Source: Methyloversatilis sp. (GTDB lineage Bacteria > Pseudomonadota > Gammaproteobacteria > Burkholderiales > Rhodocyclaceae). From it: a stretch of 64,000 nt of DNA. A program made the position numbers and the translations under genes. The notes beneath the pieces are model-generated. The model saw only the letters and a list, made by a program, of their open reading frames with translations. It ran no database searches and was not told the origin of the DNA. Of the stretch, positions 8,271 to 17,546 are shown piece after piece. The stretch is taken from assembly GCA_016791045.1 (NCBI GenBank), contig JAEUNO010000015.1, positions 246,471 through 310,470 on the forward strand, in the 5' to 3' direction. Positions within the stretch are counted from its first letter, which is position 1; every line of letters begins with the position of its first letter.

Positions 8271-9377
8271 CTAGACGCTGGTGCCCGGATTGTCCGTGCC
8301 TGACAGCACGCTGCCGTAAACCACGGCCAGGCGCTGCCGCACCTTCGGCCAGGCGAACTGGCTGACGTGCTCCAGACCTTGCCGGTGCAGCTGCTCCACC
8401 AGGCCGGGCGTGTCGAACAGTCGGATGACGGCCGCCGCCATGGCCGCCGGATCGCCCGGCGGCACGAGCAGTGCCGTCGTGCCGTCGCTGACCAGAAAGG
8501 GGACGCCGCCGACCCGCGTGCTGACGACCGGCACGCCGCAGGCGAGCGCTTCGAGCACCGAATTCGGCGTGTTGTCGACGCGCGACGGGTTGAGCATCGC
8601 GTCGGCCCGTGCATACAGCTCAGCCACGCCGGCACGGTCCAGACGACCGACGAAACTGACGGCGTCCTGCAATCCGAGCTGGGTCACCAGGGCGATCAGC
8701 CGCTCGCGTTCCGGACCTTCGCCGGCGACCGTCAGGCGGGCCTGCGGATAGCGGACGCGCAGGATCGCCATCGCGCGGATGGCCGTTTCGTTGTCGTACA
8801 GCGCCTCGAGGTTGCGCGTCACGATGAGGTGGGGCGCATGGCCGACCTCCCGCCGCGGCGTCGGCGAAAAGCGTTCGACGTCCACCGCATTGGGCAGCAC
8901 TTCGGCCGACATGCCGAAACGGCCGAACACTTCCTGCAGGAAACCGGATGGCACGACGAGCAGACTGGCACGCGCCATGGTCGAACGCACCCGGATCGCA
9001 TGGCCCTGCAGGAAGTCGGCCGCCTCGCCGCCGCGATAATTGACGATGACCGGACAGCCGCGAAGACGCGCAATCCGGATCGCCGGCGCGGCGAACAGAT
9101 GCCACGACCAGCCGGAATTCGCCATCACGTGCATCAGATCATTGCGCCCCGCCGCGCGCCACAGTGCCGCCAGATAGGGCAACAGCCGTGCGAACGCACG
9201 CAGTCCGCGAATGCGTCCCGCCCAGGCCGGGCGGTAGGGGGCGTTGGTCTGCACCAGTTCGACCTTCACGCCCTCGGCCGACAGCTTGTCGGCCAGCTGG
9301 CGGGTCTGGTTCGCCATGCCGCCCGCCGGAGGCGGCAGCGGCCCGACCACCGCCAGACGCAGGCCGGACAGCTTCAC
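8271..9377 (-). CDS. GT4-type glycosyltransferase
   Basis: 368 residues from a GTG at 9377 that overlaps the upstream stop as GTGA. The N-terminal glycine-rich loop (VVGPLPPPAGGMANQT) and the C-terminal NPSRVDNTPNSVLEALACG motif are typical of GT4 enzymes acting in polysaccharide synthesis. The open frame extends about 37 codons further upstream, but that part lies inside the neighbouring gene and is not family-like. Acts in the cytoplasm; sugar specificity unknown. The 3' side is followed by the small gap holding the 37-codon ORF. Confidence 0.85.
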   Translation of the reverse strand: MKLSGLRLAVVGPLPPPAGGMANQTRQLADKLSAEGVKVELVQTNAPYRPAWAGRIRGLRAFARLLPYLAALWRAAGRNDLMHVMANSGWSWHLFAAPAIRIARLRGCPVIVNYRGGEAADFLQGHAIRVRSTMARASLLVVPSGFLQEVFGRFGMSAEVLPNAVDVERFSPTPRREVGHAPHLIVTRNLEALYDNETAIRAMAILRVRYPQARLTVAGEGPERERLIALVTQLGLQDAVSFVGRLDRAGVAELYARADAMLNPSRVDNTPNSVLEALACGVPVVSTRVGGVPFLVSDGTTALLVPPGDPAAMAAAVIRLFDTPGLVEQLHRQGLEHVSQFAWPKVRQRLAVVYGSVLSGTDNPGTSV

Positions 9378-10576
9378 GCGGCAGCCGGCGCCAGCGTCGA
9401 AAACACGCCCCGGTAGCGCGCCACCGAGGTCCGCCAGTTGCGTTCGGATTCGACGAAACGGCGACCCGCGGCGCGGATCGCGTCCCATTTTTCGGGCTGG
9501 TCGAGCACGCGCGCCATCGTCCGGCCCAGATCGGCCGCATCGCCAGCCCGGAACAGGTAGCCGGTTTCGTCATTGCGGATCAGTTCGCGATGCCCGCCGA
9601 CATCCGACGCCACGAACAGCTTGCCCTGTGCCATGGCTTCCAGCGGCTTGAGCGGTGTCACCAGTTCGGTCAGACGCATCGGGTGGCGGGCATACACCAG
9701 CAGGTCGATCAGGTTGTAGTAGCGCTGAACCTCCCGGTTCGGTACCCGCCCGGTGAACACCACGGCATCCTCGATGCCGAGGGCTCTGGCCTGTGCGCGC
9801 AACGCCTTTTCCTGCGGACCGCCGCCGACCAGCAGCACCTTGATGTCCGGGTGGTCACGACGCAGCGCGGCGGCGGCGTCGAGGAACAGATCCAGCCCTT
9901 CGTAGGCGTAGAACGAACCGACGAAGCCCAGCACGCGATGGCCGTCGAGTCCGAGCGACTGGCGTAGATCGGCTTCGGCCGGCGAACAGAAGGTGAAGTT
10001 GTCGACATCCACCGCATTCGGGATGACGGTCACCTTCGACGACGGGATGCCGCGCGCGACGATGTCCTGCCGCAGGCCTTCGCAGATGCAGGTGACGTGA
10101 TCGGCGCGCTTCAGCGCCCAGGTTTCCAGCGCGCGCGTGGCGCGGTAGCGCAGGCTGCCTTCGGCGGTCGTGCCGTGGTCGACCGCGGCATCTTCCCAGA
10201 AGGCGCGCACTTCATAGACGACCGGCACGCCGAGCCGGCGGCCGACGCGCAGCGCCGGCACCGCATTGAGCACCGGCGAGTGAACATGCAGGATGTCCGG
10301 GCGCAGTTCACGCACCAGCGCTTCGAGGCGCACTTCGATGGCGCGCATCTGGGCGATCTCGCGCAGCAGCGGCAGCGATGCACCCGGCACCGGCGTGCGG
10401 TGGAAGCGGAATTCGTCCACGTCCTCGAACGCCGCCGTCGTGGCGCCCTGCTTCGGCGACGTCAGGTGATGGGTTTCCCAGCCGAGCTTGCGCTGTTCGC
10501 GCAGGATGGCCGCCGTACGGAAGGTGTAGCCGCTGTGCAGCGGAATCGAATGATCGAGGATGTGCAGGACTTTCAT
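9374..10576 (-). CDS. Exosortase A system-associated glycosyltransferase (TIGR04063-type)
   Basis: 400 residues. The start VLHILDHSIPLHSGYTFRT and the segment VYEVRAFWEDAAVDHGTT are distinctive for the PEP-CTERM/exosortase A-associated glycosyltransferase family TIGR04063. The GT4 donor motif lies near the C-terminus (PLKPLEAMAQGKLFVASDVG). It lies 12 bp downstream of the asparagine-synthase-like gene and overlaps the next glycosyltransferase by GTGA. Predicted to add one sugar of the XrtA exopolysaccharide repeat. It is one of three visible glycosyltransferases with a clear XrtA-specific signature. Confidence 0.9.
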   Translation of the reverse strand: MKVLHILDHSIPLHSGYTFRTAAILREQRKLGWETHHLTSPKQGATTAAFEDVDEFRFHRTPVPGASLPLLREIAQMRAIEVRLEALVRELRPDILHVHSPVLNAVPALRVGRRLGVPVVYEVRAFWEDAAVDHGTTAEGSLRYRATRALETWALKRADHVTCICEGLRQDIVARGIPSSKVTVIPNAVDVDNFTFCSPAEADLRQSLGLDGHRVLGFVGSFYAYEGLDLFLDAAAALRRDHPDIKVLLVGGGPQEKALRAQARALGIEDAVVFTGRVPNREVQRYYNLIDLLVYARHPMRLTELVTPLKPLEAMAQGKLFVASDVGGHRELIRNDETGYLFRAGDAADLGRTMARVLDQPEKWDAIRAAGRRFVESERNWRTSVARYRGVFSTLAPAAA

Positions 10577-10588
10577 CGCCGTGTCGCC

Positions 10589-12520
10589 TCAGGCCGCCGA
10601 CGCGGCAAGCAGCGCCCGCGGACGGGCGTCGGCGCCCTGCTGACGCAGGAAGGCTTCGAACATCATGACGGTCCACATCGGCGCACTGTGGTCGTGCAGG
10701 CCCGACTGATGTTCGTCGCACAGCCGCTTCAGCACATCCGGATCGAACAGACCGCTGTCCGACAGCACCGGCCCGGTCAGCGCCGCGCGCACGCGATCCT
10801 TCAGCGGGCCGCGGAACCAGCGCGCCAGCGGCACGGCAAAACCCATCTTCGGCCGGTACAGCACGTCGTGCGGCAACTGCGGCTCCAGCGCCTTCTTCAG
10901 CAGCCACTTGCCTTCGTTGCCCTGCACCTTGAGGCTGGAGGGCAGCGAGGCCAGCCAGTCGACCAGCTCGTGGTCCATCAGCGGCTCGCGCACTTCGAGC
11001 GAATGCGCCATCGACGCGCGGTCGACCTTGGTGTTGATGTCGCCGATCAGGTAGGTCTTGGTGTCGAGATACTGGATCAAGGCGAGTGCGTCGTCCGTCC
11101 CGGCGCGCGCGGCATGGCGGCGGAACACCTCCAGCGCGTTGTAGCCGGCCAGTTCGCGCCGGAAGCCCGCGGAGTAGAGCTGGCTGCGCTGCGCACCGCG
11201 CAGGATGGACACGGTGTTGAAGTAGGCTTCGACCGAATCGCGCGCCATCGCCTGGAAGGTCGTCTTTGCGCGCAGCGGACGTGGCGCCCAGTCGGCTTTG
11301 GGATACACGCTGCCGAGCAGGCCGAACAGCGGCCGGCGCACGCCGAGCGGCAGCGCATCGCGCATGCGCTCTTCCATCAGGTGCATGCGGTAGCGACGAT
11401 AGCCGCCGAAGCTTTCGTCGCCGCCGTCACCGGACAGCGCAACGGTGACGCGCGTGCGCGCCAGCTGGCACACGCGATAGGTCGGGATCGCCGAACTGTC
11501 GGCATAGGGCTCGTCGTACAGCGCGGCCAGCGCATCGACGAGCGAAAAATCATCGCTTGCCACCGTTTCGACGAAATGGTCGGTGGCATAGCGCTGCGCC
11601 ACCATGGCGGCGAATTCGGTTTCGTTGAAGGACGGATCGTCGAAGCCCATCGAGCAGGTGATGACCGGGTTCGATGACAGCCCCGCCATGGTTGCCACCA
11701 CGGCACTGGAATCGACGCCGCCGGACAGGAAGGCGCCCAGCGGCACCTCGGAAATCATGCGCAGCCGGACCGACTCGCGCAGACGCGCCGTCAGTTCCGC
11801 CTCGGCATCCGCCGCGCTGATCTTGGCGTCGAGCGTGAAGCGCACGTCCCAGTACTCGCGCGACGCCGGAAACGGCTCGCCGCGGCGCAGCGTCAGCGTG
11901 TGGCCGGCGTCGAGCTTCATCACGCCGCGGTAGATGGTGCGCGGTTCGGGCACGTAGCCGAGCGCAAAGTACTCCTCGACGCATTGCGGCTCGATGGTGC
12001 GGGGCATCTGCGGGTGCTGCATCAATGCCTTCAGTTCCGAGCCGAACACGAACATACCGTCCGGCAGCAGCGCGTAGAAGAAGGGCTTGACGCCGAGCCG
12101 GTCGCGCGCGACGAACAGGGTCTGCCGGTTGCGGTCCCACAGCACGAAGGCGAACATGCCGCGGAAACGCTGCACGCAGGCTTCGCCCCACTGCTCCCAC
12201 GCATGCACGATGACTTCGGTATCGCTGTGCGTCGCAAAGCGATGTCCGGCCGCTTCGAGTTCGGGCACCAGTTCCTGGAAGTTGTAGATTTCGCCGTTGA
12301 ACACCACGACGACCGAGCCATCTTCATTGAACAGCGGCTGGTGACCACCGCCGACGTCGATGATGGCCAGCCGGCGGTGCGCCAGCGCCACGCCCGGTTC
12401 GAAATGGATGTCGCCGCCGTCCGGTCCGCGATGGAACTGCACGTCGTTCATCCGCCCGACGATGTCGCGCGGGATGTCGCGCCGGTCGCGCGTGTCGAAC
12501 ATGCCTGCTATGCCACACAT
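10589..12520 (-). CDS. XrtA/PEP-CTERM system asparagine synthase-like amidotransferase
   Basis: 643 residues, the usual length for class B asparagine synthetase-like proteins. It starts MCGIAGMF, so Cys2 can serve as the glutaminase nucleophile, with the N-terminal Ntn domain over about residues 2-200. The PP-loop SGGVDSSAVVATMAGL marks the ATP-dependent synthetase domain. This matches the exosortase A-associated amidotransferase family TIGR03108. In this context it more likely amidates a sugar acid or a peptide-like substituent of the exopolysaccharide than makes free asparagine; that is inference. It sits between two XrtA-type glycosyltransferase genes with short gaps. Confidence 0.92.
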   Translation of the reverse strand: MCGIAGMFDTRDRRDIPRDIVGRMNDVQFHRGPDGGDIHFEPGVALAHRRLAIIDVGGGHQPLFNEDGSVVVVFNGEIYNFQELVPELEAAGHRFATHSDTEVIVHAWEQWGEACVQRFRGMFAFVLWDRNRQTLFVARDRLGVKPFFYALLPDGMFVFGSELKALMQHPQMPRTIEPQCVEEYFALGYVPEPRTIYRGVMKLDAGHTLTLRRGEPFPASREYWDVRFTLDAKISAADAEAELTARLRESVRLRMISEVPLGAFLSGGVDSSAVVATMAGLSSNPVITCSMGFDDPSFNETEFAAMVAQRYATDHFVETVASDDFSLVDALAALYDEPYADSSAIPTYRVCQLARTRVTVALSGDGGDESFGGYRRYRMHLMEERMRDALPLGVRRPLFGLLGSVYPKADWAPRPLRAKTTFQAMARDSVEAYFNTVSILRGAQRSQLYSAGFRRELAGYNALEVFRRHAARAGTDDALALIQYLDTKTYLIGDINTKVDRASMAHSLEVREPLMDHELVDWLASLPSSLKVQGNEGKWLLKKALEPQLPHDVLYRPKMGFAVPLARWFRGPLKDRVRAALTGPVLSDSGLFDPDVLKRLCDEHQSGLHDHSAPMWTVMMFEAFLRQQGADARPRALLAASAA

Positions 12521-12541
12521 CGACTGTTCCGTCCTCGTCCG

Positions 12542-13699
12542 TTATGCCGTGCGGCGCTCGCCCCACTGCGTTTCATAAAGTGCCTGGTACTGCCCGACCA
12601 TGCGGTCGAGGCTGAATTCCTGCTCCACCCGCAGGCGCGCGGCCTGCCCCATGCGCGCTGCCATGTCCCCGGTCGCGACCCGGCGCATCGCATCGGCCCA
12701 GGCTGCTGTATCGGCGGGCGGCACCAGAAATCCAGTCACGCCGGCGTCGACCAGTTCCGGATTGCCACCCACGTCACTGGCGATCACCGGGAGCCCGGAG
12801 GCCATCGCCTCCAGCACCGTATTCGAAATGCCTTCGGCCAGCGAAGGGAGCACGAAGACATCCATGCCCTGCATCAGCGCCGGCACGTCACTGCGTTCGC
12901 CGGTCAGCCAGACCACCTCGCGCAGCCCCAGTTCGTCCACCAGTGCCTCGACCTGCGGCCTTACCGGGCCGTCGCCGACGATGACCAGACGCAGCCGCTG
13001 CGCCGCCTCGTCGCCACCCGATCGAAGACGGGCGAAGGCACGCACCAGTCCGAGGTGGTTCTTCACCGCCTGCATCCGCCCGACCGTGCCGACGATGCAC
13101 AGGCCATCGTTGCCGAACGGCGCATCGGCCGGCAGCGCACGTGCCGATGACGCCACGAAGCGTCGATGATCGACACCGTTGCAGATGCGCGTCACACGGC
13201 CTTGCGGCACCCCGACGCGGGACACCAGATAGTTTTCCAGATCGCGCGACAGTGCCACGTAATGCGTCACAAAGGGCCGGTAGGCGCGGCGCATCCATTG
13301 ATACTTCTTCACGTCGCCGACCGGATCCTCGACGTCGCGGCCGTGTTCGCCGTGAAGGCGGACCGGCACGCCGGCCGCCCAGGCCGGCAGCGCCATTTCG
13401 AGTGCCGCCAGGTTGCGCGTGTGCACGACATCGGGTCGCAGCGCGCGCAGCAGCGTGCGCATCTGGCCGAACAGCTTCAGCCCGTGCCCCGGTTGCTTGT
13501 CCAGATCGATGCATTCGACCGGTTGCTGGAGGCGTCCGACGAAGGCCGGATCGGATCGGGTCAGCGAAATGATGCGATGCCGGAAGCGATCGGGGGGCAA
13601 GCGGTTGATCAGATTGACGACGCCGTTCTCGAGCCCGCCGACGCGAAAGCTGTACACCACATGAACGATCTGCAACGCGTCGCGCGGCGGCTGCGCCAT
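12542..13699 (-). CDS. XrtA-associated glycosyltransferase (TIGR03088-type)
   Basis: 385 residues. IVHVVYSFRVGGLENGVVNL at the N-terminus and the conserved VRLHGEHGRDVEDPVG segment identify the TIGR03088 (stp2) family of PEP-CTERM/XrtA glycosyltransferases. SLAEGISNTVLEAMASGLP is the GT4 donor motif. The ATG at 13699 shares a base with the exosortase stop codon (TGATG); a TTG directly upstream is the only alternative. The gene directly follows exosortase A, an arrangement common in these loci. Confidence 0.92.
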   Translation of the reverse strand: MAQPPRDALQIVHVVYSFRVGGLENGVVNLINRLPPDRFRHRIISLTRSDPAFVGRLQQPVECIDLDKQPGHGLKLFGQMRTLLRALRPDVVHTRNLAALEMALPAWAAGVPVRLHGEHGRDVEDPVGDVKKYQWMRRAYRPFVTHYVALSRDLENYLVSRVGVPQGRVTRICNGVDHRRFVASSARALPADAPFGNDGLCIVGTVGRMQAVKNHLGLVRAFARLRSGGDEAAQRLRLVIVGDGPVRPQVEALVDELGLREVVWLTGERSDVPALMQGMDVFVLPSLAEGISNTVLEAMASGLPVIASDVGGNPELVDAGVTGFLVPPADTAAWADAMRRVATGDMAARMGQAARLRVEQEFSLDRMVGQYQALYETQWGERRTA

Positions 13700-15252
13700 C
13701 AAGGACGCCCTTCGGAACCACCATCGACCGCCAGCGCGACACGTGTCTGGATGGCTGCACCGTGTGCGGCGAGGAAGCGCTCCATGAGGTCCTGCGCGGC
13801 GGATGCATCACCCCGGGCCGGCGTGACGAACAGCATCATGACCGAATCATCGCGCCCGGCGAACAGTCGTCCCCACGCCTGTCTCGCCTTCGCTTCGTAG
13901 TCGCTCGAGGTCCAGTGGCCTCTGACGTTGTAGCTGCGATACACCGCAAACCCCTCTCCGGTGTCGATCCGCCGATGCATTTCGCGCAGGAAAGGGACCC
14001 CGGTCCCCGCCACATCGAGCTCTGTTTCCTGGAACACGACGCTGCTGTGGCTGGGTGGCACTTCGATCCGGTTGAACCGATTGATCATCTCGCGCCCCTG
14101 CGTCTGCTCCGAAAATGCGTACATGTGGAGCGACACCTTGCCTTCGCCGGCCGAGAATCGCGCCTGCAGCGCGGCGCGTTCGCCCGTGACGGTCGACCGT
14201 ACATCCGGATCGGCGTCCGCGAGCGTCCATCCCGCAGCGGGTTCTACGGCCGACCAGGCAAGGGTATCGAGCGCATCGGCCGACGGCGCCCGCCAGGCGG
14301 CCACGGCCTGCCACATCAATACGGCGCACAGACCGAACACAAGCGCAGCGTAGTGCCTGCCGACCGGGCCACGGGCGGATTCCGGATGCATCGGCGCCGC
14401 CACCGGTTCCGGATCGCGCCAGCGCATGCCGAGCCAGAACATGCCCAGAATCACGGCACCGAAGATGATCCAGCCCAGCGTGATGTGGCTGACGCCGAGC
14501 CCCCACTCATTGTTCGTCAGATGGGCGACGATCACGATGGTGTAGGCCCGCAGCCAGTTCGCAAACAGCGGAATGATCAGCGCCAGCACCATGGTGATCG
14601 CACGTTTGGTCGCGCTGGTGTACGTGATGTAGGCGTACAGCGCACCGGCAAAAAGGGAGGACACCAGATAGCGCCCCCCTGCGCAGGCTTCGACCACGGA
14701 CCAGTTGCCGGACGGAATGATGAAGTTGAAACCGTCCTGATACACCGGTACGCCGGACCACCTGAGCGCGATGACGGTCGCGTCGGCCGTCCATTGCATC
14801 AGATGCGGCAGGATGCCGTCGGAGAAGGGAATCGACAGGAACAGGAAGCCGAGCGGAAAAGCGATGCGTCGTGTGAAATCGTTGCCCAGAACGGCCCAGA
14901 CGAATGCAATCGTCAGGCAGACCAGCGCGATCTGGGTGACCGTCACCACCCCGGCAAGCTCGCCCAGCACCCAGAGCAAACCGCTGACCGGAATGGCCAG
15001 CATGCCGACGAGGCTGGGCTGGATCGCCGCATCGTACAGCGTGGCACGGCGCATCCAGATGAAGTACAGCGTGATCGGCACGACGACCAGCCCATGTGAG
15101 TACGACTCGGAACTGAGCCACTGCTCATAGAGCGACATCACCGTGTCGCGATAGCCGATCCATATCGCAACCAGCCCCGCCAGCACCAGCAGGGGCAGCA
15201 TGAAGAACCGCGGCAGGGAGAGCGGCGGCGACGCGGAACTGAGCTGACTCAT
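13699..15252 (-). CDS. xrtA: Exosortase A with C-terminal EpsI domain
   Basis: 517 residues. The N-terminal two-thirds is a polytopic membrane protease/transpeptidase with about eight helices. The proposed catalytic triad of exosortases is present: Cys190 in EACAGGRYL, Arg235 in NWLRAYTI and His256 in GVSHITLGW. Residues from about 305 on form a periplasmic EpsI-type domain, the usual fused layout of XrtA. It cleaves the PEP-CTERM signal of exported proteins and is thought to attach them to a cell-surface target; three likely substrates are encoded at 29209, 48957 and 50236. Start at ATG 15252, ATGA-coupled to the preceding glycosyltransferase; the longer frame is a shadow of that gene. Confidence 0.96.
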   Translation of the reverse strand: MSQLSSASPPLSLPRFFMLPLLVLAGLVAIWIGYRDTVMSLYEQWLSSESYSHGLVVVPITLYFIWMRRATLYDAAIQPSLVGMLAIPVSGLLWVLGELAGVVTVTQIALVCLTIAFVWAVLGNDFTRRIAFPLGFLFLSIPFSDGILPHLMQWTADATVIALRWSGVPVYQDGFNFIIPSGNWSVVEACAGGRYLVSSLFAGALYAYITYTSATKRAITMVLALIIPLFANWLRAYTIVIVAHLTNNEWGLGVSHITLGWIIFGAVILGMFWLGMRWRDPEPVAAPMHPESARGPVGRHYAALVFGLCAVLMWQAVAAWRAPSADALDTLAWSAVEPAAGWTLADADPDVRSTVTGERAALQARFSAGEGKVSLHMYAFSEQTQGREMINRFNRIEVPPSHSSVVFQETELDVAGTGVPFLREMHRRIDTGEGFAVYRSYNVRGHWTSSDYEAKARQAWGRLFAGRDDSVMMLFVTPARGDASAAQDLMERFLAAHGAAIQTRVALAVDGGSEGRP

Positions 15253-16490
15253 GTCGTGCGGACCTGCGGCACGCCGAGTGCCGGCGCGTGCCGATCCGGA
15301 TGGTCGAGCAGCCGGTCGAAGCGCGACAGGTGCGCATCCCAGCTGTAATCGGACAGCACCCGGTCGCGCGCGGCGTGGCCGATGACGGCAGCCCGGGCCG
15401 GGTTGTCCAGCAGATCGGCAAGCGTCGACAGCCAGGTGGCCGGATCCCGCGCCACGGCGAATTCGATACCCGGCATGGCATCGATGCCTTCCGCCGCTTC
15501 GCCGGAACAGACGACCGCGCAGCCCATGGCCATCGCCTCCAGTACCTTGTTCTGGATGCCGCGGGCGATGCGCAGCGGTGCGACGACGAGATCTGCATGC
15601 TGCAGATAGGGCCGGACGTCGGGCACGGTACCGGTCACGTGAATGCGCGGCCCGGCCAGATTCCGCACCGCAGGCGCGGGATTCATGCCGACCAGCCACA
15701 GGTGGAGCGCGGGGCGGGCGGCTGCGATGGCCGGCCACAGCTCGCTGACGAAACTCGTGGCGGCGTCGATATTCGGCCAGTAGTCCATGGCGCCGGTGAA
15801 CACCAGTGACTCGGCACCGTCGACCAGCGGATCGGGCAGCGCCGGCTGAGGCGAAAAATAGGCCGCATCGACGCCGTTCGACACGGCAACCGTGCGGGAT
15901 GCGGCTTCCGGCGCCAGCGACACGAACAGATCGGCTTCAGCCTGCGACACGAAGACACTGGCTGTCGCGCGCTGCGACAGCGCGCGCTCGAAGGCAAGCA
16001 AGCGACGGCCTTCCCGCCGATACAGCCAGGCCATCGGCCCGGTCTGCGTGCGACCGTACTCGGCCCATTTGGCGGAATCCACGTCGCAGAAATCGACCAC
16101 GCTGGACAGACCGTCGATGCCCTGTACGTACTGCCCCATCGCCGACGAGAACACCACGGCATTGCGGATGCCTTCGCGATCGATCACCTGCCGGACCCAG
16201 CGCGTCATCGCGGCGCTGCGGTAATACGGCAGCGTCAGCGCTTCACCGGTCAGCAGCCCCCTGAGCGACAGGGCCTTGCCCAGGCGCGGATCGATGCGCT
16301 CGACGTGGCTCGACGCGCACCACTGCGCCAGCGCCGGCACATGCTGCATGTCTTCGGCGTAGTCGACGAAGCAGCCCAGATGAACACGATAACGCTTCGA
16401 CAGGTGCCGCAGCAGGTTGAACGAGCGCACCTTGTCGCCCTTGTTGGGCGGATACGGCAACCTGTGCGCGAGGTAAAGCAGCGGTTCCAA
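15249..16490 (-). CDS. XrtA-associated glycosyltransferase (TIGR03087-type)
   Basis: 413 residues. LLYLAHRLPYPPNKGDKVRS is the near-invariant N-terminus of the TIGR03087 (stp1) family of PEP-CTERM/XrtA glycosyltransferases. Family members begin Met-x-Pro-Leu-Leu-Tyr-Leu, so the TTG at 16490 is the best start (Met-Glu-Pro-Leu-Leu). A CTG at 16499 that overlaps the upstream stop as CTGA is the alternative. The C-terminal half has MDYWPNIDAATSFVSELWP and the donor-binding GIQNKVLEAMAMGCAVV. It sits directly before exosortase A. Confidence 0.9.
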   Translation of the reverse strand: MEPLLYLAHRLPYPPNKGDKVRSFNLLRHLSKRYRVHLGCFVDYAEDMQHVPALAQWCASSHVERIDPRLGKALSLRGLLTGEALTLPYYRSAAMTRWVRQVIDREGIRNAVVFSSAMGQYVQGIDGLSSVVDFCDVDSAKWAEYGRTQTGPMAWLYRREGRRLLAFERALSQRATASVFVSQAEADLFVSLAPEAASRTVAVSNGVDAAYFSPQPALPDPLVDGAESLVFTGAMDYWPNIDAATSFVSELWPAIAAARPALHLWLVGMNPAPAVRNLAGPRIHVTGTVPDVRPYLQHADLVVAPLRIARGIQNKVLEAMAMGCAVVCSGEAAEGIDAMPGIEFAVARDPATWLSTLADLLDNPARAAVIGHAARDRVLSDYSWDAHLSRFDRLLDHPDRHAPALGVPQVRTT

Positions 16491-16495
16491 CCCGG

Positions 16496-17536
16496 TCAGC
16501 CCAGGTTGCGGACGATCAGCGGCCCGAGGGTGTTGGCAAAACTGCGCGGCATGCGGCGCCACACTTCGATCATCAGCTTGTACTTGGGATTGGACGGGTT
16601 GTTGCGCGGCAGGCTGTCGCGCTTGTACAGGCAGTACTCGTAGTGCAGCGGCGCCGGTTCGAAACCCCAGTTCTTCTTGAACGAATAGGAACCGGTGCCC
16701 TGCTTGCTGCGGCCGTAGTCGAACACCCGGATACCGCGCTCGCAGGCGTGGCGCATCAGTTCCCAGTACTTGAAATCGTTCGCGGCCAGATCACGCGCCG
16801 CCTCGGCGTCACCCGCGTAGTAGGGCAGGATTTCATCGCGGAAGTAGAAGCTCATGACGCTGCTGAGCAGGGCACCGTCCGGCCCTTCGACCGTCATGAC
16901 CGAACAGCGCTCGCCGAAGGTGGCGCGCAGCGTGTCGAAGTAGCGACGCGACAGCGCAGGCGTGCCGTGACGATGCACGTTGTCGGAATACAGCTCGAAG
17001 AAGCGGGCATTGTCGGCATCGAACTTCGCGACCAGACCGTTCTTGATGCCCTTGCGCACCATGGCGCGCTGCTTGCGCGGGATGGCGTTCATGTTCGCCT
17101 CGACGTCGGGCGACAGTTCCTTGCGGAAGGTGACGTACAGGTCTTCGGTCGGCCAGTCGGTGTGGCGCGCGGTGACGTTGCGGAATTCGAGGTGGTCGAC
17201 GCCGAGCGATTGCGCGATGCGTTGCGCTTCGGCCTCGAGTGCCAGCGCAGCGGCTTCGTTGTCCGCCGCCACGCCGCCATAGACGCCGAACGGCAGCGAC
17301 ACCAGCGAGTGTCCGAACAGCCGGCTCTTGACCTGCGCCAGCGGCAGCACGCCGCAGACGCGCCCGGCCTGTTCGGCCAGCAGGTAGTGCGTGCGGTGGC
17401 CGAACACGTCGCGCATGATGTCGCGCCACTCGAACAGGTGGAAGAAGCTTGCCGCCGGGCTTGCTTCCGCGAAGGCGTTCCAGTTGGCGCGGTCCGCATC
17501 GGTGGCGGCGCGCACGCTCACGCTGGCAGCTGTCAT
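16496..17536 (-). CDS. FemAB-like protein, XrtA/PEP-CTERM-associated
   Basis: 346 residues from ATG 17536, which has GGCGGA at good spacing; an in-frame start seven codons further up is less likely. The sequence (FFHLFEWRDIMRDVFGHRTH near the start, VFDYGRSKQGTGSYSFKKNW near the end) matches the XrtA-associated FemAB family TIGR03019, built from GNAT-like folds. FemAB proteins transfer an aminoacyl group from aminoacyl-tRNA to an amino acceptor. Here the acceptor may be an amino sugar of the polysaccharide or its carrier; that is unproven. It starts 10 bp after the deacetylase gene. Confidence 0.92.
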   Translation of the reverse strand: MTAASVSVRAATDADRANWNAFAEASPAASFFHLFEWRDIMRDVFGHRTHYLLAEQAGRVCGVLPLAQVKSRLFGHSLVSLPFGVYGGVAADNEAAALALEAEAQRIAQSLGVDHLEFRNVTARHTDWPTEDLYVTFRKELSPDVEANMNAIPRKQRAMVRKGIKNGLVAKFDADNARFFELYSDNVHRHGTPALSRRYFDTLRATFGERCSVMTVEGPDGALLSSVMSFYFRDEILPYYAGDAEAARDLAANDFKYWELMRHACERGIRVFDYGRSKQGTGSYSFKKNWGFEPAPLHYEYCLYKRDSLPRNNPSNPKYKLMIEVWRRMPRSFANTLGPLIVRNLG

Positions 17537-17546
17537 GAATTCCGCC